The translations under genes and the position numbers were made by a program. From Janibacter sp. Soil728 (GTDB lineage Bacteria > Actinomycetota > Actinomycetes > Actinomycetales > Dermatophilaceae): a stretch of 64,000 nucleotides of DNA. Each line of letters starts with the position of its first letter. Position 1 is the first letter of the stretch. Under the pieces are notes generated by a model. The model did no database searches and was not told where the DNA came from. It was given only the letters and a program-made list of their open reading frames with translations. Of the stretch, positions 25,088 to 34,943 are shown in pieces. Location: NCBI RefSeq assembly GCF_001428305.1, contig NZ_LMRZ01000005.1:1-64000 (forward strand), read 5' to 3'.

Positions 25088-26002
25088 TTGCCTGTGTCTT
25101 TGAGCCCATCCTCTCGGCGTACGCGCCGTGGAGTCGGTGCCATCGGACTAACCATCGCCGTCGTGGCTCTCTCGGCCTGCAGTGCGGTCGGTGTCCACAC
25201 CGACCCCAAAAACGGGTACCTCCCAGAGGGGGTCACGGAGGAGGCCCAGATCGTGGAGAACCTCTGGATCTGGGCCTGGGTCGCGGCGCTGGCCGTCGGC
25301 GTGCTCGTCTGGGGGCTGATCCTCTGGTGCATGACGGCCTACCGCCGGCGCAAGGACGACGACGGCTCGCTGCCGATCCAGCTGCAGTACAACGTGCCGC
25401 TGGAGATCCTCTACACCGTGGTTCCCATGCTCATGGTGGGTGCGCTCTTCTACTACACCCAGGACGCCACGACCAAGCTGAACGACGTCTCCCAGGAGCC
25501 CGACCAGACGATCAACATCGTCGGCAAGCAGTGGAGCTGGGACTTCAACTACATCGACGAGGATGTCCACGAGGCTGGCCAGATGGCCGTGCTCGACGGC
25601 AAGGTGGGCGCGGAGAAGGACCTGCCGACCCTCTACGTGCCCAAGGGCGAGCGCGTCGAGTTCGTCCTGACCTCCCGCGACGTCATCCACTCCTTCTGGG
25701 TGCCTGCCTTCCTCGAGAAGATGGACGTCAACCCGGGCATCGTCAACCGTTTCCAGGTGACGCCGACCCAGACCGGCACCTTCCAGGGCAAGTGCGCAGA
25801 GCTGTGCGGCGCCTACCACTCGCAGATGCTGTTCAACGTCAAGGTCGTGGAGCCTGCTGAGTTCGACAAGCACATGGCCGACCTCAAGGCCAAGGGCCAG
25901 ACCGGTCTGCTCGACAACGGCCTCAACCGCGAGAAGATCAACCCGCGCGATCAAGACCTCCTGGGCAAGGACGACTCCGCGCGAACCTCCGAGGAGAACT
26001 GA
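25088..26002 (+). CDS. ctaC: Cytochrome c oxidase subunit II
   Basis: CuA-bearing subunit of the aa3 oxidase, receiving electrons from the bc1-bound cytochrome c. The 304 residues begin with a lipoprotein signal ([12 protein letters not shown], lipobox LSAC), then two membrane helices ([19 protein letters not shown] and [13 protein letters not shown]) and a cupredoxin domain with KQWSWDFNY and the CuA site [12 protein letters not shown]. The start is a TTG at 25088, with GTG 25094 as an alternative. A TAACGT hexamer at 25038-25043 may be its -10. Its stop overlaps the ctaD start (TGATG). Confidence 0.93.
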   Translation: MPVSLSPSSRRTRRGVGAIGLTIAVVALSACSAVGVHTDPKNGYLPEGVTEEAQIVENLWIWAWVAALAVGVLVWGLILWCMTAYRRRKDDDGSLPIQLQYNVPLEILYTVVPMLMVGALFYYTQDATTKLNDVSQEPDQTINIVGKQWSWDFNYIDEDVHEAGQMAVLDGKVGAEKDLPTLYVPKGERVEFVLTSRDVIHSFWVPAFLEKMDVNPGIVNRFQVTPTQTGTFQGKCAELCGAYHSQMLFNVKVVEPAEFDKHMADLKAKGQTGLLDNGLNREKINPRDQDLLGKDDSARTSEEN

Positions 26003-27747
26003 TGTCGACCGTATCCGGCGCACTCGCCAGGAGCACGACCGAGGCCGAGGTCTCGGAACGCACGATCGCGAGGCGTGAGAAGGCGGGCTCGCAGTTCTTC
26101 CGCTACATCACGACGACCGACCACAAGGTCATCGGCAACCTCTACATGGTCACCAGCTTCGTGTGGTTCCTCCTCGGAGGACTCATGGCGCTGGTCATCC
26201 GGCTCGAGCTGTGGGCTCCCGGCCTGCAGGTGGTGGACAACCCCGAGCAGTTCAACGAGATGTTCACGATGCACGGCACGATCATGCTGCTGCTCTTCGC
26301 GACGCCGGCCTTCGCGGCCTTCGCCAACGCGCTGATGCCGCTGCAGATCGGCGCCCCCGATGTCGCCTTCCCGCGGCTGAACATGTTCGCCTACTGGCTC
26401 TACCTCTTCGGCGGCATCATCGCTGCTGGTGGTCTGCTCACCCCCGGTGGCGCGGCCTCCTTCGGCTGGACCGCCTACACCCCGCTGTCCGACCCGACCT
26501 ACAGCCCCGGCATCGGTGGCGACCTGTGGGTCTGGGGCCTGGCGCTCAGCGGATTCGGCACGATCCTCGGTGCCGTCAACTTCATCACCACGATCATCTG
26601 CATGCGCGCGCCCGGCATGACGATGTTCCGGATGCCGATCTTCACCTGGGGCATCCTGATCACGTCCGTCCTGGTCCTCATGGCCTTCCCGGTCCTCGCG
26701 GCGGCCCTGATCGGCCTCGGCGTCGATCGAAGGTTCGGCGGGCAGATCTTTGACGCGGCCAGCGGTGGAGCACTGCTCTGGCAGCACCTCTTCTGGTTCT
26801 TCGGGCACCCAGAGGTCTACATCCTCGCCCTGCCGTTCTTCGGAGTGATCTCCGAGATCCTGCCGGTCTTCTCCCGCAAGCCGATCTTCGGCTACAAGAC
26901 GCTGGTCTTCGCGACGATCGCCATCGCGGCCCTGTCCGTCTCCGTGTGGGCGCACCACATGTACGGCACCGGCCAGGTCTTCCTACCCTTCTTCGCGATC
27001 ATGACGATGGCGATCTCGGTACCGACCGGGGTGAAGTTCTTCAACTGGATCGGCACGATGTGGGGCGGCAAGCTCGTCTTCGCCACCCCGCTGGTCTGGG
27101 CGATCGGCTTCCTCGTCACCTTCCTCTTCGGCGGTCTGACCGGTGTCATCATGGCCAGCCCCGCGCTGGACTTCCACATCACCGACACGTACTTCATCGT
27201 CGCGCACTTCCACTACGTGCTCTTCGGCACGATCGTCTTCTCCTTCTTCGGCGGGCTGTACTTCTGGTGGCCCAAGCTCACCGGAAAGATGCTCGACGAA
27301 GGTCTGGGCAAGCTGCACTTCTGGCTGCTGTTCGTCGGCTTCCACATGACCTTCCTCATCCAGCACTGGCTGGGAGTCGAGGGCATGCCGCGCCGATACG
27401 CGGACTACATGCCGGAGGACAACTTCCAGCTCGCCAACCAGATCTCCACGGTCGGCTCGCTCATCCTGGCGGTCAGCTTCCTGCCCTTCTTCTACAACGT
27501 GTGGAAGACTCACGTGAGCGCGCCCAAGGTCGAGGTCGACGACCCGTGGGGCTACGGAGGCAGCCTCGAGTGGGCGACCTCCTGCCCGCCGCCGCGGCAC
27601 AACTTCACGTCGATCCCGCCGATCCGCTCCGAGCGCCCGGTCTTCGACATGAACCACCCTGAGTACGCACCGGCCGCGATCCGTTCGCGCTTCGCGCACG
27701 ACACGGCCGCCGTCACGGCCACGACCGATGGTGAGGGCACCCGATGA
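26002..27747 (+). CDS. ctaD: Cytochrome c oxidase subunit I
   Basis: Catalytic heme a/a3-CuB subunit with proton pumping. The 581 residues contain 12 membrane helices; [15 protein letters not shown] holds a heme a ligand, [19 protein letters not shown] is the CuB/Tyr cross-link region, WAHHMYGTG supplies two CuB histidines, and [11 protein letters not shown] holds heme ligands. The D-channel region is present near the start. Translationally coupled to ctaC and ctaF (ATGA overlap). Confidence 0.96.
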   Translation: MSTVSGALARSTTEAEVSERTIARREKAGSQFFRYITTTDHKVIGNLYMVTSFVWFLLGGLMALVIRLELWAPGLQVVDNPEQFNEMFTMHGTIMLLLFATPAFAAFANALMPLQIGAPDVAFPRLNMFAYWLYLFGGIIAAGGLLTPGGAASFGWTAYTPLSDPTYSPGIGGDLWVWGLALSGFGTILGAVNFITTIICMRAPGMTMFRMPIFTWGILITSVLVLMAFPVLAAALIGLGVDRRFGGQIFDAASGGALLWQHLFWFFGHPEVYILALPFFGVISEILPVFSRKPIFGYKTLVFATIAIAALSVSVWAHHMYGTGQVFLPFFAIMTMAISVPTGVKFFNWIGTMWGGKLVFATPLVWAIGFLVTFLFGGLTGVIMASPALDFHITDTYFIVAHFHYVLFGTIVFSFFGGLYFWWPKLTGKMLDEGLGKLHFWLLFVGFHMTFLIQHWLGVEGMPRRYADYMPEDNFQLANQISTVGSLILAVSFLPFFYNVWKTHVSAPKVEVDDPWGYGGSLEWATSCPPPRHNFTSIPPIRSERPVFDMNHPEYAPAAIRSRFAHDTAAVTATTDGEGTR

Positions 27748-28145
27748 AGACCGAGGTTCAGTTCTTTGGCTTCATCGGCGTGTTCTTCGCCTTCGTCTGC
27801 GCGCTCTACGGTTTCTGGACCGACTGGGTCGAGCCCGTGGGCTGGGTCGCGCTCGGCCTGAGTGCCGGCCTCTGCTTCATGATCACCTTCTTCCTGTGGC
27901 ACACCGGACGCAAGCTGCCGCTGCGCCCGGACGACGACGAGGACGGCGAGATCGACCAGATCGCTGGCGCGTACGGCGCCTTCTCGCCCTTCTCGTGGTG
28001 GCCGCTGTGGCTCGCCCTGTCGGGCGCGCTGGTCTTCCTCGGTGTGGCCGCGGGCCTGTGGATCTCCGCCTTCGGTGCGATCCTTGGTGTCTGGGCCCTC
28101 TGCGGGTGGGTCTTCGAGTACTACTCGGGTGAGCACGCGCACTGA
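27744..28145 (+). CDS. ctaF: Cytochrome c oxidase subunit IV, actinobacterial type
   Basis: A 133-residue membrane protein with four helices ([37 protein letters not shown] and two more after a charged loop [17 protein letters not shown]). The loop and the C-terminus [13 protein letters not shown] are typical of the small subunit IV of actinobacterial aa3 oxidases. It overlaps the ctaD stop by four bases. Confidence 0.93.
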   Translation: MKTEVQFFGFIGVFFAFVCALYGFWTDWVEPVGWVALGLSAGLCFMITFFLWHTGRKLPLRPDDDEDGEIDQIAGAYGAFSPFSWWPLWLALSGALVFLGVAAGLWISAFGAILGVWALCGWVFEYYSGEHAH

Positions 28146-28163
28146 TCTGGCGCGTACACTCGC

Positions 28164-28200
28164 CTGAAGGGGCCACGGACCACGGTCCGGGCCCCTTCAG
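28164..28200. terminator. Terminator of the ctaCDF operon
   Basis: CTGAAGGGGCC pairs with GGCCCCTTCAG; an inner CGGAC/GTCCG continues the stem. It lies 19 bases after the ctaF stop. Confidence 0.85.
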
Positions 28201-28260
28201 TGCGTCCACGGCGGCGATCCCGCGTGGAGCCTCGTCTCGTCCTTCTGGGGGAATGTTCTC

Positions 28261-29472
28261 GTGATTGTCGTGCTGCGCCGGCTGCGGATCCTCGGGCTGG
28301 CGGTCGTGCTCGCGCTCCTGGTGGCCGCGTGCGGCAGTGGCGACGACGGGTCCCCGACGGGTTCGCGGGGCCAGGGCTCGGCGAGCGAGTCCTCGACGAC
28401 GCCGGACAAGCCCCCTGCAGAGATCAAGGTCAGCCCGGCCGCGGACACCACCGAGGTCATGCCCGACGCTGTCGTGCACGTGCAGGTGATGCGCGGCGAC
28501 CTGGGCAAGGTGTCGGTGACCACTGATGCAGGCGACGAGCTCGCAGGCAAGGTGTCCGGCCAGGCGTGGTCCTCGACCGCCAGGCTGAAGCCGGACACGA
28601 GCTACACCGTCGCTGTCACCGCAGCCGGTCCCGAGGGCGGGGAGAGCACCCAGACCTCGACCTTCACCACGCACAAGCCGGCGATCACGGCGACCTACGG
28701 CATCGTGTACAACCAGCAGACCGTGGGCGTGGCCATGCCGGCCAGCATCCAGTTCGACTCGGTGGTGACCGACGCCGCCTACCGCAAGAAGATCGAGCAG
28801 GCCGTCTCGGTGACGACCACCCCCAAGACCGAGGGGTCGTGGGGATGGCTCGACAACCGGCAGCTGATGTGGCGCCCCAAGGACTTCTGGGCCCCCGGCA
28901 CGACCGTCACGATCAACGCCCCTCTCACCGGCTTCCAGACCGGTGAGGACAAGTGGGTGGCCGAGGACCTCTCCGGTTCGATGACCATCGGTCGTCAGCA
29001 GATGAGTCGCGTCGACATCGACAAGCACCAGATGACCGTCTCCCGAGATGGCGCGACGATCAAGACCTTCCCGGTGAGCAGCGGCAAGCCCGGCAAGGAG
29101 ACCGAGACTCGCTCGGGGATGAAGGTCGTCATCGGCAAGCAGCGCGAGATGACCATGGACTCCGCGACCATCGGCATCGACAAGGGCGAGCCCGGGTACT
29201 ACAAGGTCGACACCAACTTCAACGTCCGCGTGACCTGGACGGGGGAGTTCGTGCACTCAGCGCCGTGGTCGGTGGGCGCGCAGGGCAGCACCAATGTCTC
29301 GCACGGCTGTGTCAACATGGCGCCCTCGGCGGCGAAGTGGTTCTACGACAACTCCTTGCCGGGTGACCCGGTGGACTTCGAAGGATCCGCACGTCAGTTC
29401 AAGCCGACCGAGGGCATCGGCGTGTGGCAGTTCGACTATGCACACTGGCAGCAGCAGAGCGCACTGGTCTGA
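28261..29472 (+). CDS. Lipoprotein L,D-transpeptidase with Ig-like domain
   Basis: Forms 3-3 peptidoglycan cross-links at the outer face of the membrane. The 403 residues begin with a lipoprotein signal (VVLALLVAACGSG, lipobox VAAC), a Ser/Thr-rich linker, two Ig-like domains (about residues 55-250) and a YkuD catalytic domain. The active site is EFVHSAPWSVGAQG followed by SHGCVNM, giving His and Cys. A Trp/Gln-rich C-terminal tail is typical of mycobacterial LdtMt2-type enzymes. GTG 28261 follows GGGGGAA. Single-gene unit between the ctaF terminator and the convergent zincin gene. Confidence 0.92.
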   Translation: MIVVLRRLRILGLAVVLALLVAACGSGDDGSPTGSRGQGSASESSTTPDKPPAEIKVSPAADTTEVMPDAVVHVQVMRGDLGKVSVTTDAGDELAGKVSGQAWSSTARLKPDTSYTVAVTAAGPEGGESTQTSTFTTHKPAITATYGIVYNQQTVGVAMPASIQFDSVVTDAAYRKKIEQAVSVTTTPKTEGSWGWLDNRQLMWRPKDFWAPGTTVTINAPLTGFQTGEDKWVAEDLSGSMTIGRQQMSRVDIDKHQMTVSRDGATIKTFPVSSGKPGKETETRSGMKVVIGKQREMTMDSATIGIDKGEPGYYKVDTNFNVRVTWTGEFVHSAPWSVGAQGSTNVSHGCVNMAPSAAKWFYDNSLPGDPVDFEGSARQFKPTEGIGVWQFDYAHWQQQSALV

Positions 29473-29498
29473 CCGAGTTCACGCTCCGGCTCGGGCGC

Positions 29499-29879
29499 CT
29501 AGCCCCAGCCGAGCTCGTGGAGGCGCTCCTCGTCGATCCCGACGTGGTGACCGGCCTCGTGCACGATGGTGATGGTGATCTCCTCCCGCAGCTCCTCGAG
29601 GTCCTGACACATCCGCGTCAACGGCCCTCGGAAGAGCACGATGCGGTCGGGGAGCGCACCAGCCCACATCCCGTCGCGCTCGGTCAACGGGACGCCGAGG
29701 TAGATCCCGAGCAGCTCGCCGTTGTCCTCAGCAGACAGCTGCGGGTCGGCGTGCTCGAGCCCTGGCTCGTCCTCGACGAAGAAGGCGACGTTGTCGAGCA
29801 TCGCGAGGAGCTCTTGAGGGACCTGGTCGAGGGCGTCGCTCACCGCCAGCTCGAAGTCCTCTTGGCTGATCTCGACCAT
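29499..29879 (-). CDS. Minimal zincin-type metallopeptidase family protein
   Basis: A 126-residue single-domain protein with the zinc motif HEAGHHVGIDEERLHELG (HExxH plus a downstream glutamate). It matches the short 'metallopeptidase family' (possibly PF06262) found next to housekeeping genes in actinobacteria; substrates are unknown. It starts one base after the MFS gene stop codon, so the two are co-transcribed. Confidence 0.85.
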   Translation of the reverse strand: MVEISQEDFELAVSDALDQVPQELLAMLDNVAFFVEDEPGLEHADPQLSAEDNGELLGIYLGVPLTERDGMWAGALPDRIVLFRGPLTRMCQDLEELREEITITIVHEAGHHVGIDEERLHELGWG

Positions 29880-29880
29880 C

Positions 29881-31140
29881 TCAGGTCACCTCCGGTGTGA
29901 GTTGCTGCACCGGTACCGACCGTGGGGGGCGGGCGGTCCGGCGGTACAGGTGGAACAAGGCGATGCCGAGGGCCAGCAGCCCGAGGCTCGTCGCGGCGAG
30001 CCCGGCGAGCGTCGTCGCCGCGATGGGTACGACGACGGCGGTGAGCGTGGCATTGAGCAGCAGCATCAAGAAGGTCGAGACGGAGGCCGCAGTGCCCCGG
30101 GCGTGCGGCACTGCGTCGAGCAGGGCCAGCTGGTAGACCGGCAGGGAGATCCCCGTCCCGAAGGCGATGGCAGTGGGACCCACCACCGCCCAGGGGAGTG
30201 ATGCGGTGCCCGGCAGGAGGGCAAGTCCGAGCCCCAGGACCGCGCCGGTCAGGGCGACGGCCTGACCGCTGATGATCAGGCGGTCCCCGCTGACCCTCCC
30301 GGCCAGACGGCTGTTGGTGAAGGACCCCAGGATCATCCCGGTGACCATGGGGACGAAGAAGACCCAGAAGTCCTGGGCTCCCTTGCCCAGCAGGGAGACG
30401 ACGAAGATCGGCGCTGCGCCGATGTAGAGGAACTGCCCGGCGAAGGAAAATGCCGAGGCGGCCGACAGCACCTGAAAGCGTCGCATCCGTACGACCGCCA
30501 TGACCCCGCCGATGATGGAGCGCAGGTCCATGGGCGTTCGTCGCTCCGGAGGGTGGCTCTCGGGGAGCAGCGCGAGGACGGCTATGGCGATGAAGGCGCC
30601 GAAGCCGCTGAGGAACCAGAAGACCAGTGGCCACGGCCCCGAGAGGAGCAACCAGCCCCCGATGATGGGCGCGAGCGCGGGCGCGATGCCGAAGATCATC
30701 GCGATGGTGGCCATCAGGCGTTGGGCCCGGGCTCCCTCGAAGAGATCACGCACGACCGTGCGCGAGACGATCGTCCCGGCACCGGCCGACATCCCCTGCA
30801 GCACGCGGAAGGCCAGGAGCACGGGCAGCGAAGGGGAGAGCGCGCACCCGATCGAGGCCAACGCGTAGACGGCGGCGCCGGTGACCATGACCGGTTTGCG
30901 GCCGACCGCGTCGCTGAGGGGCCCGTGGAAGAGGCTCATCACCGCGAACGCGCCCAGGTAGGCACTCACCACCAGCTGCATCGATGCGTCCGAGGCGGCG
31001 AAGTCCTCACCCATTGCCTGGAAGGCAGGGAAGGCCGCGTCGATGGAGAACGGGCCGAACATGCCGAGCAGCGCCAGCAGGACCGTGGTGACGGCCAAGG
31101 GCGTTGTCGTGACGAGGGGAGAAGAGCGAGGGCTGGGCAT
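29881..31140 (-). CDS. MFS drug exporter, Bcr/CflA type
   Basis: A 419-residue permease of twelve helices. GPLSDAVGRKPVMVTGA is the MFS motif A between helices 2 and 3, RVLQGMSAGAGTIVSRTVVRD matches the motif-B/C region characteristic of Bcr/CflA exporters, and a second half begins around RRTPMDLRS. It likely extrudes a small drug-like or amino-acid-derived compound with proton exchange; the actual substrate is unknown. I chose ATG 31140; a GTG at 31158 is also in frame. The qcrB terminator lies just upstream, so the gene needs its own promoter, which I could not locate. Confidence 0.86.
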   Translation of the reverse strand: MPSPRSSPLVTTTPLAVTTVLLALLGMFGPFSIDAAFPAFQAMGEDFAASDASMQLVVSAYLGAFAVMSLFHGPLSDAVGRKPVMVTGAAVYALASIGCALSPSLPVLLAFRVLQGMSAGAGTIVSRTVVRDLFEGARAQRLMATIAMIFGIAPALAPIIGGWLLLSGPWPLVFWFLSGFGAFIAIAVLALLPESHPPERRTPMDLRSIIGGVMAVVRMRRFQVLSAASAFSFAGQFLYIGAAPIFVVSLLGKGAQDFWVFFVPMVTGMILGSFTNSRLAGRVSGDRLIISGQAVALTGAVLGLGLALLPGTASLPWAVVGPTAIAFGTGISLPVYQLALLDAVPHARGTAASVSTFLMLLLNATLTAVVVPIAATTLAGLAATSLGLLALGIALFHLYRRTARPPRSVPVQQLTPEVT

Positions 31141-31175
31141 CTCGAGACATCCTCGCACCGCGGGTGTCGGGGTAT

Positions 31176-31213
31176 GACGCAGGCCCCGGAGGATGTCCTC
31201 CGGGGCCTGCGTC
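31176..31213 (-). terminator. Terminator of the qcr operon
   Basis: A perfect 18-bp stem, GACGCAGGCCCCGGAGGA paired with TCCTCCGGGGCCTGCGTC, with a TG loop, located 18 bases after the qcrB stop on the minus strand. Confidence 0.88.
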
Positions 31214-31230
31214 GTGGTGTCCGACCGAGG

Positions 31231-32937
31231 TCAGTGAGTGGAGATCTTGTCTCCGGACTCGATGGCCTCGTGACCGTGCTCGTGGTGGGCCGCCTCGAGC
31301 TCGGCCGGCGAGACCGGCTCGACCGCGCCGTCGAAGTAGAAGGAGTGCAGCTTCGCGCGCAGCTTGTTCTTGCGCGCACCCTTCTTGTTCGCGACACCAT
31401 TGGCGTCCACGGTCGAGGTGAGCTCCAGCGGGGGAGTCTCCTCGTGCTGGACGAGGGTCCAACGCGTCTGCTCGTCGACGGGCTCGTGGACCTCGTGGAA
31501 GTCACCGGCGGCACCGCGCTCGAGGCGTCCGGTCTCACGACCGTGGAGCACGAGGTCGCGGTCGTGACGCTGCAGGCTCAGGCAGATCCGCTTGGTCGCC
31601 CAGAAGGCGATCACGGGCCCGACGAAGGTCAGCACGCGCAGGATCCACGTGATGTCGTTGATCGACATCCCGAACTTGATCGCGATGATGTCGTTGCTCG
31701 CAGCGAACATGAGCACGCCGTAGAGCGTCAGTGCAGCCATACCGAGGGCAGTGCGCGTCGGGACATTGCGCGGGCGGTCGAGCAGGTGGTGCTCGCGCTT
31801 GTCACCGGTGACCCAGGCCTCGATGAAGGGATAGGCCATCATGCCGCCGTAGAACGCGGGGATCACCAGCAGAGCACCGATGATGACCGGGAACGCCCAG
31901 GTGAAGCCGAAGGTCTCGAACTCCATGAAGCCCGGGAGCAGACGCAGCGCCCCGTCCGGGAAACCCATGTACCAGTCAGGCTGTGCGCCGGCCGTGGTGG
32001 CGTTGGGCTCGTAGGGACCGTGCACCCAGACCGCGTTGATCTGCACCAGTGCGGAGATCAGGGCGATGCCACCGAAGACGATGAAGAAGAAGCCACCGGC
32101 CTTGGCCGCGTACACGGGCATCACGGGGAAGCCGACGACATTGTCGTTGGTCTTGCCCGGGCCCGGGTACTGCGTGTGCTTCTGCAGCGCGACGAGGACG
32201 ATGTGCACCGTGAAGAGCGCGATGAGCAGCGCCGGCAGCAGCAGGATGTGGACGGAGTACAGGCGCGGGATGATGTCATCGCCCGGGAAGGTGCCACCGA
32301 AGAGGCCGTAGCTGAGGTAGCTGCCGATGACCGGCGCAGCGACCATGAAGCCCTGCGCAGCGCGCAGACCCGTACCGGACAGCAGGTCGTCCGGGAGGGA
32401 GTAGCCAGCGAAGCCCTCGACGAGCGCCAGGAGCGACAGGACGCAGCCGATGATCCAGTTGAGCTCACGCGGCTTGCGGAAGGCGCCGGTGAAGAAGACG
32501 CGGAGCATGTGCACCGACAGGGCGACGATGAAGAGCAGCGCCGACCAGTGGTGGATCTGCCGGATGAGCAGACCGCCCTTGACGTCGAAGGAGATGTCGA
32601 GCGTCGAGGCGTAGGCCCGGGACATCTCGACACCCTGCAGGGGCGCGTAGCTGCCCTCGTAGGTGGTGTGGGCCATCGACGGGTCGAACCAGAAGGTCAG
32701 GAAGACCCCGGTGAGCATGCACACGATCATCGAGTACATCGCGATCTCACCGAGCATGAAGGACCAGTGGTCGGGGAAGACCTTCTTCATGAGGTACCCG
32801 ACGCCCTTGGCGGCGCCGGTCCGGTCATCGATCCAGCCAGCGACGCCGCCGACCTTCTTCAGGCCGGGGGAGGCGGGCGCCACGGCAGGTGCGTCATCTG
32901 CACGCAGCGCGTCAGCGGGACGGGTGTTGGCGGTCAC
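31231..32937 (-). CDS. qcrB: Cytochrome bc1 complex cytochrome b subunit
   Basis: Membrane subunit holding two b hemes and the menaquinol sites. In 568 residues, the helix HHWSALLFIVALSVHMLRVF and RLYSVHILLLPALLIALFTVH supply the paired heme histidines; QPDWYMGFPDGALRL is the actinobacterial form of the PEWY quinol motif. A long C-terminal cytoplasmic extension (about 160 residues) carries charged segments typical of the actinobacterial supercomplex. The start is taken as GTG 32937, overlapping the end of qcrA; a TTG at 32943 is possible. Confidence 0.95.
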   Translation of the reverse strand: MTANTRPADALRADDAPAVAPASPGLKKVGGVAGWIDDRTGAAKGVGYLMKKVFPDHWSFMLGEIAMYSMIVCMLTGVFLTFWFDPSMAHTTYEGSYAPLQGVEMSRAYASTLDISFDVKGGLLIRQIHHWSALLFIVALSVHMLRVFFTGAFRKPRELNWIIGCVLSLLALVEGFAGYSLPDDLLSGTGLRAAQGFMVAAPVIGSYLSYGLFGGTFPGDDIIPRLYSVHILLLPALLIALFTVHIVLVALQKHTQYPGPGKTNDNVVGFPVMPVYAAKAGGFFFIVFGGIALISALVQINAVWVHGPYEPNATTAGAQPDWYMGFPDGALRLLPGFMEFETFGFTWAFPVIIGALLVIPAFYGGMMAYPFIEAWVTGDKREHHLLDRPRNVPTRTALGMAALTLYGVLMFAASNDIIAIKFGMSINDITWILRVLTFVGPVIAFWATKRICLSLQRHDRDLVLHGRETGRLERGAAGDFHEVHEPVDEQTRWTLVQHEETPPLELTSTVDANGVANKKGARKNKLRAKLHSFYFDGAVEPVSPAELEAAHHEHGHEAIESGDKISTH

Positions 32938-32939
32938 GA

Positions 32940-34064
32940 TCAACCACGCTCCCAGAAGCTCGGGCCGACAGGTTCCTGGAAGGGCTGCTCGGCGATGAGG
33001 TAACCCTCGCTGTCAACGCCGATCTTCAGCTGCGGCAGGGGGTGCCCAGCAGGACCGAAGATGACCTCGCAGTCGTTGGTCACGTCGAAGGTGGACTGGT
33101 GGCAGGGGCAGAGCAGGTGGTGCGTGGTCTGCTCGTAGAGACCGACGGGGCAGCCGACGTGGGTGCAGACCTTGGAGTAGGCGACGATGCCCTCGTAGCC
33201 CCACTCGCGGGCCTTGCGGCCCTTGTCGGTCTCCTGGAAGTCCGTGGGGTTCAGGCGCATGAGCAGGACGGAGGCCTTGCTCATCTCGTTGAGGATGTCG
33301 TCGTGCAGCTCGAGGAGCCCCTCGGGCTGGATGTGGAACACCGAGCCGATGGTGACGTCGCTGGGCTTGATCGGCGTGTCCTCGGGGTCACGGTGCAGGC
33401 GCAGCTTCTTCGGGACGTACTTGCCGTCCTTGCCCTTCTCGCCGTTCCAGAAGGTCACGGAGAGGTCATTGCGCGGGAGCGGGCCCATCGAGCCACCCAG
33501 CTGGATGAGCAGCGGCAGGGCGAAGAGACCCATCGCGGCACCGAAGGTCGCCTTGAGCAGGGGGCGTCGCGTCAGCTGCGAGCTCTCGCCACCCTCGAGC
33601 ATCGTGTCGACGAAACCCTGACGGTCCTCGTCGCTCGAGCGCATCGGGTGACGCATCTCGACGACCTCGGTGTCGGGCATGAGCGTCTTGGCCCAGTGCA
33701 CGGCACCCAGGCCGATGCCCAGCAGGCTGAAGGCCAGACCCAGTCCGAGGAGCAGGTTGGACAGGCTCATCTCGTTGGTGAAGGGCACCCAGACCTGGGT
33801 GCGCACGTCGACCATGAAGTAGGCCACGAGGAAGAGCACCGTGCCGAGGATGGACAGGATGAAGAGGATCGCCACCTGACCCTCGGCGCGCTTGGCCGCC
33901 TTGTCGTCGAGGTCGGCATTGCGCAGCACGTGGGGGGGCAGCCCGGGGTTGGCGAACCGCTCCGGGATACCACCGGAGCCCTGCACGTGGCCCTGGTCGA
34001 GGCGTACCGGCTCAGAGCCGATGGGCTCCTCCGGCTGTGCCCCCGTCGGGGTGTGCTCACTCAT
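32940..34064 (-). CDS. qcrA: Cytochrome bc1 complex Rieske iron-sulfur subunit
   Basis: Transfers electrons from menaquinol to cytochrome cc. The 374 residues have an N-terminal cytoplasmic segment, three membrane helices (for example VAILFILSILGTVLFLVAYF and LLLGLGLAFSLLGIGLGAVH) and a C-terminal Rieske domain with the 2Fe-2S ligands in CTHVGCPVGLY and CPCHQSTF. The multi-helix N-terminus is the actinobacterial form. Lies between qcrC and qcrB on one transcript. Confidence 0.95.
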   Translation of the reverse strand: MSEHTPTGAQPEEPIGSEPVRLDQGHVQGSGGIPERFANPGLPPHVLRNADLDDKAAKRAEGQVAILFILSILGTVLFLVAYFMVDVRTQVWVPFTNEMSLSNLLLGLGLAFSLLGIGLGAVHWAKTLMPDTEVVEMRHPMRSSDEDRQGFVDTMLEGGESSQLTRRPLLKATFGAAMGLFALPLLIQLGGSMGPLPRNDLSVTFWNGEKGKDGKYVPKKLRLHRDPEDTPIKPSDVTIGSVFHIQPEGLLELHDDILNEMSKASVLLMRLNPTDFQETDKGRKAREWGYEGIVAYSKVCTHVGCPVGLYEQTTHHLLCPCHQSTFDVTNDCEVIFGPAGHPLPQLKIGVDSEGYLIAEQPFQEPVGPSFWERG

Positions 34065-34104
34065 CTGTCGTCGGTCCTGTCTGTGTGGCGATGGTCAGTG
34101 TGGA

Positions 34105-34887
34105 TCAGGCGGACTTCTGGCCGAGCCAGACGGCGATGCCCACGAGGAGGCCCAGACCGATCGTCCAAATGAAGAGTCCCTCGGGCACCGGGCCGAGACC
34201 GCCGAGGGGGTTGCCGCCGGGGTTGCCGGCTTCCTGCTGGGCGTCGAGGTAGGCGATCACGTCGCGCTTGGACTCGGGGTCGATGTTGGCGTCGTTGAAG
34301 ACCGGCATGCTCTGCGGGCCCGTCTCCATCGCCTCGTAGATGTGCTTGCCCGTGACGCCGGTGACGGGCGGGGCGTCCTTGCCGCGGGTCAGGGCGCCAC
34401 CGGCGCCGGCGCTGTTGTGGCACATGGCGCAGTTGACGCGGAAGATCTGGCCACCCTTGCCCGGGTCACCCTTGGAGGCGTCGGTGTACTCCGAGTCGGG
34501 AACTGCCGGGCCGGGGCCGAGCGAGGCGACGTAGGCGGCGATGTCGGAGATCTCCTCGTCGGAGAACTTGACCATGCCGCCGGACTTGGCCTGGACCCCG
34601 GGCTCGGTCATCGGCATGCGGCCGGTGCCCATCTGGAAGTCGACCGAGGCGGCACCCACGCCGGCCAGGCTGGGCCCGACCTCGTTGATGCCCAGGCCGT
34701 TGGCGCCGTGGCAGGTCGCGCAGTTGGCGATGAAGAGCTTCTTGCCGCTGGCCACGCTGTCCGCGGCGGTGACCGAGGCCTGCGCCTGCTTGGGGGCCAC
34801 GGCGGCGTAGGCGGTGCCGGTCACGAGGAGCCCGAGCATGAGCAGCAGGGCAATCGCCGCAGGGTGACGGCGAGAGAGGGTGGGCAT
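34105..34887 (-). CDS. qcrC: Diheme cytochrome c of the bc1 complex
   Basis: A 260-residue membrane-anchored cytochrome replacing soluble cytochrome c between bc1 and aa3. It has an N-terminal signal helix (AIALLLMLGLLVTGTAYA), two heme sites NCATCHGANG and NCAMCHNSAG, and a C-terminal membrane helix FIWTIGLGLLVGIAVWLG. ATG 34887 is preferred; a longer reading to 34986 is not needed. First of the qcrC-qcrA-qcrB genes, with ctaE 56 bases upstream. Confidence 0.94.
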   Translation of the reverse strand: MPTLSRRHPAAIALLLMLGLLVTGTAYAAVAPKQAQASVTAADSVASGKKLFIANCATCHGANGLGINEVGPSLAGVGAASVDFQMGTGRMPMTEPGVQAKSGGMVKFSDEEISDIAAYVASLGPGPAVPDSEYTDASKGDPGKGGQIFRVNCAMCHNSAGAGGALTRGKDAPPVTGVTGKHIYEAMETGPQSMPVFNDANIDPESKRDVIAYLDAQQEAGNPGGNPLGGLGPVPEGLFIWTIGLGLLVGIAVWLGQKSA

Positions 34888-34943
34888 GGAAAGTCCTGTC
34901 CTCTTGGGTCGGGGGGATCGGGGCGAAGGGCGACGCATCGAGA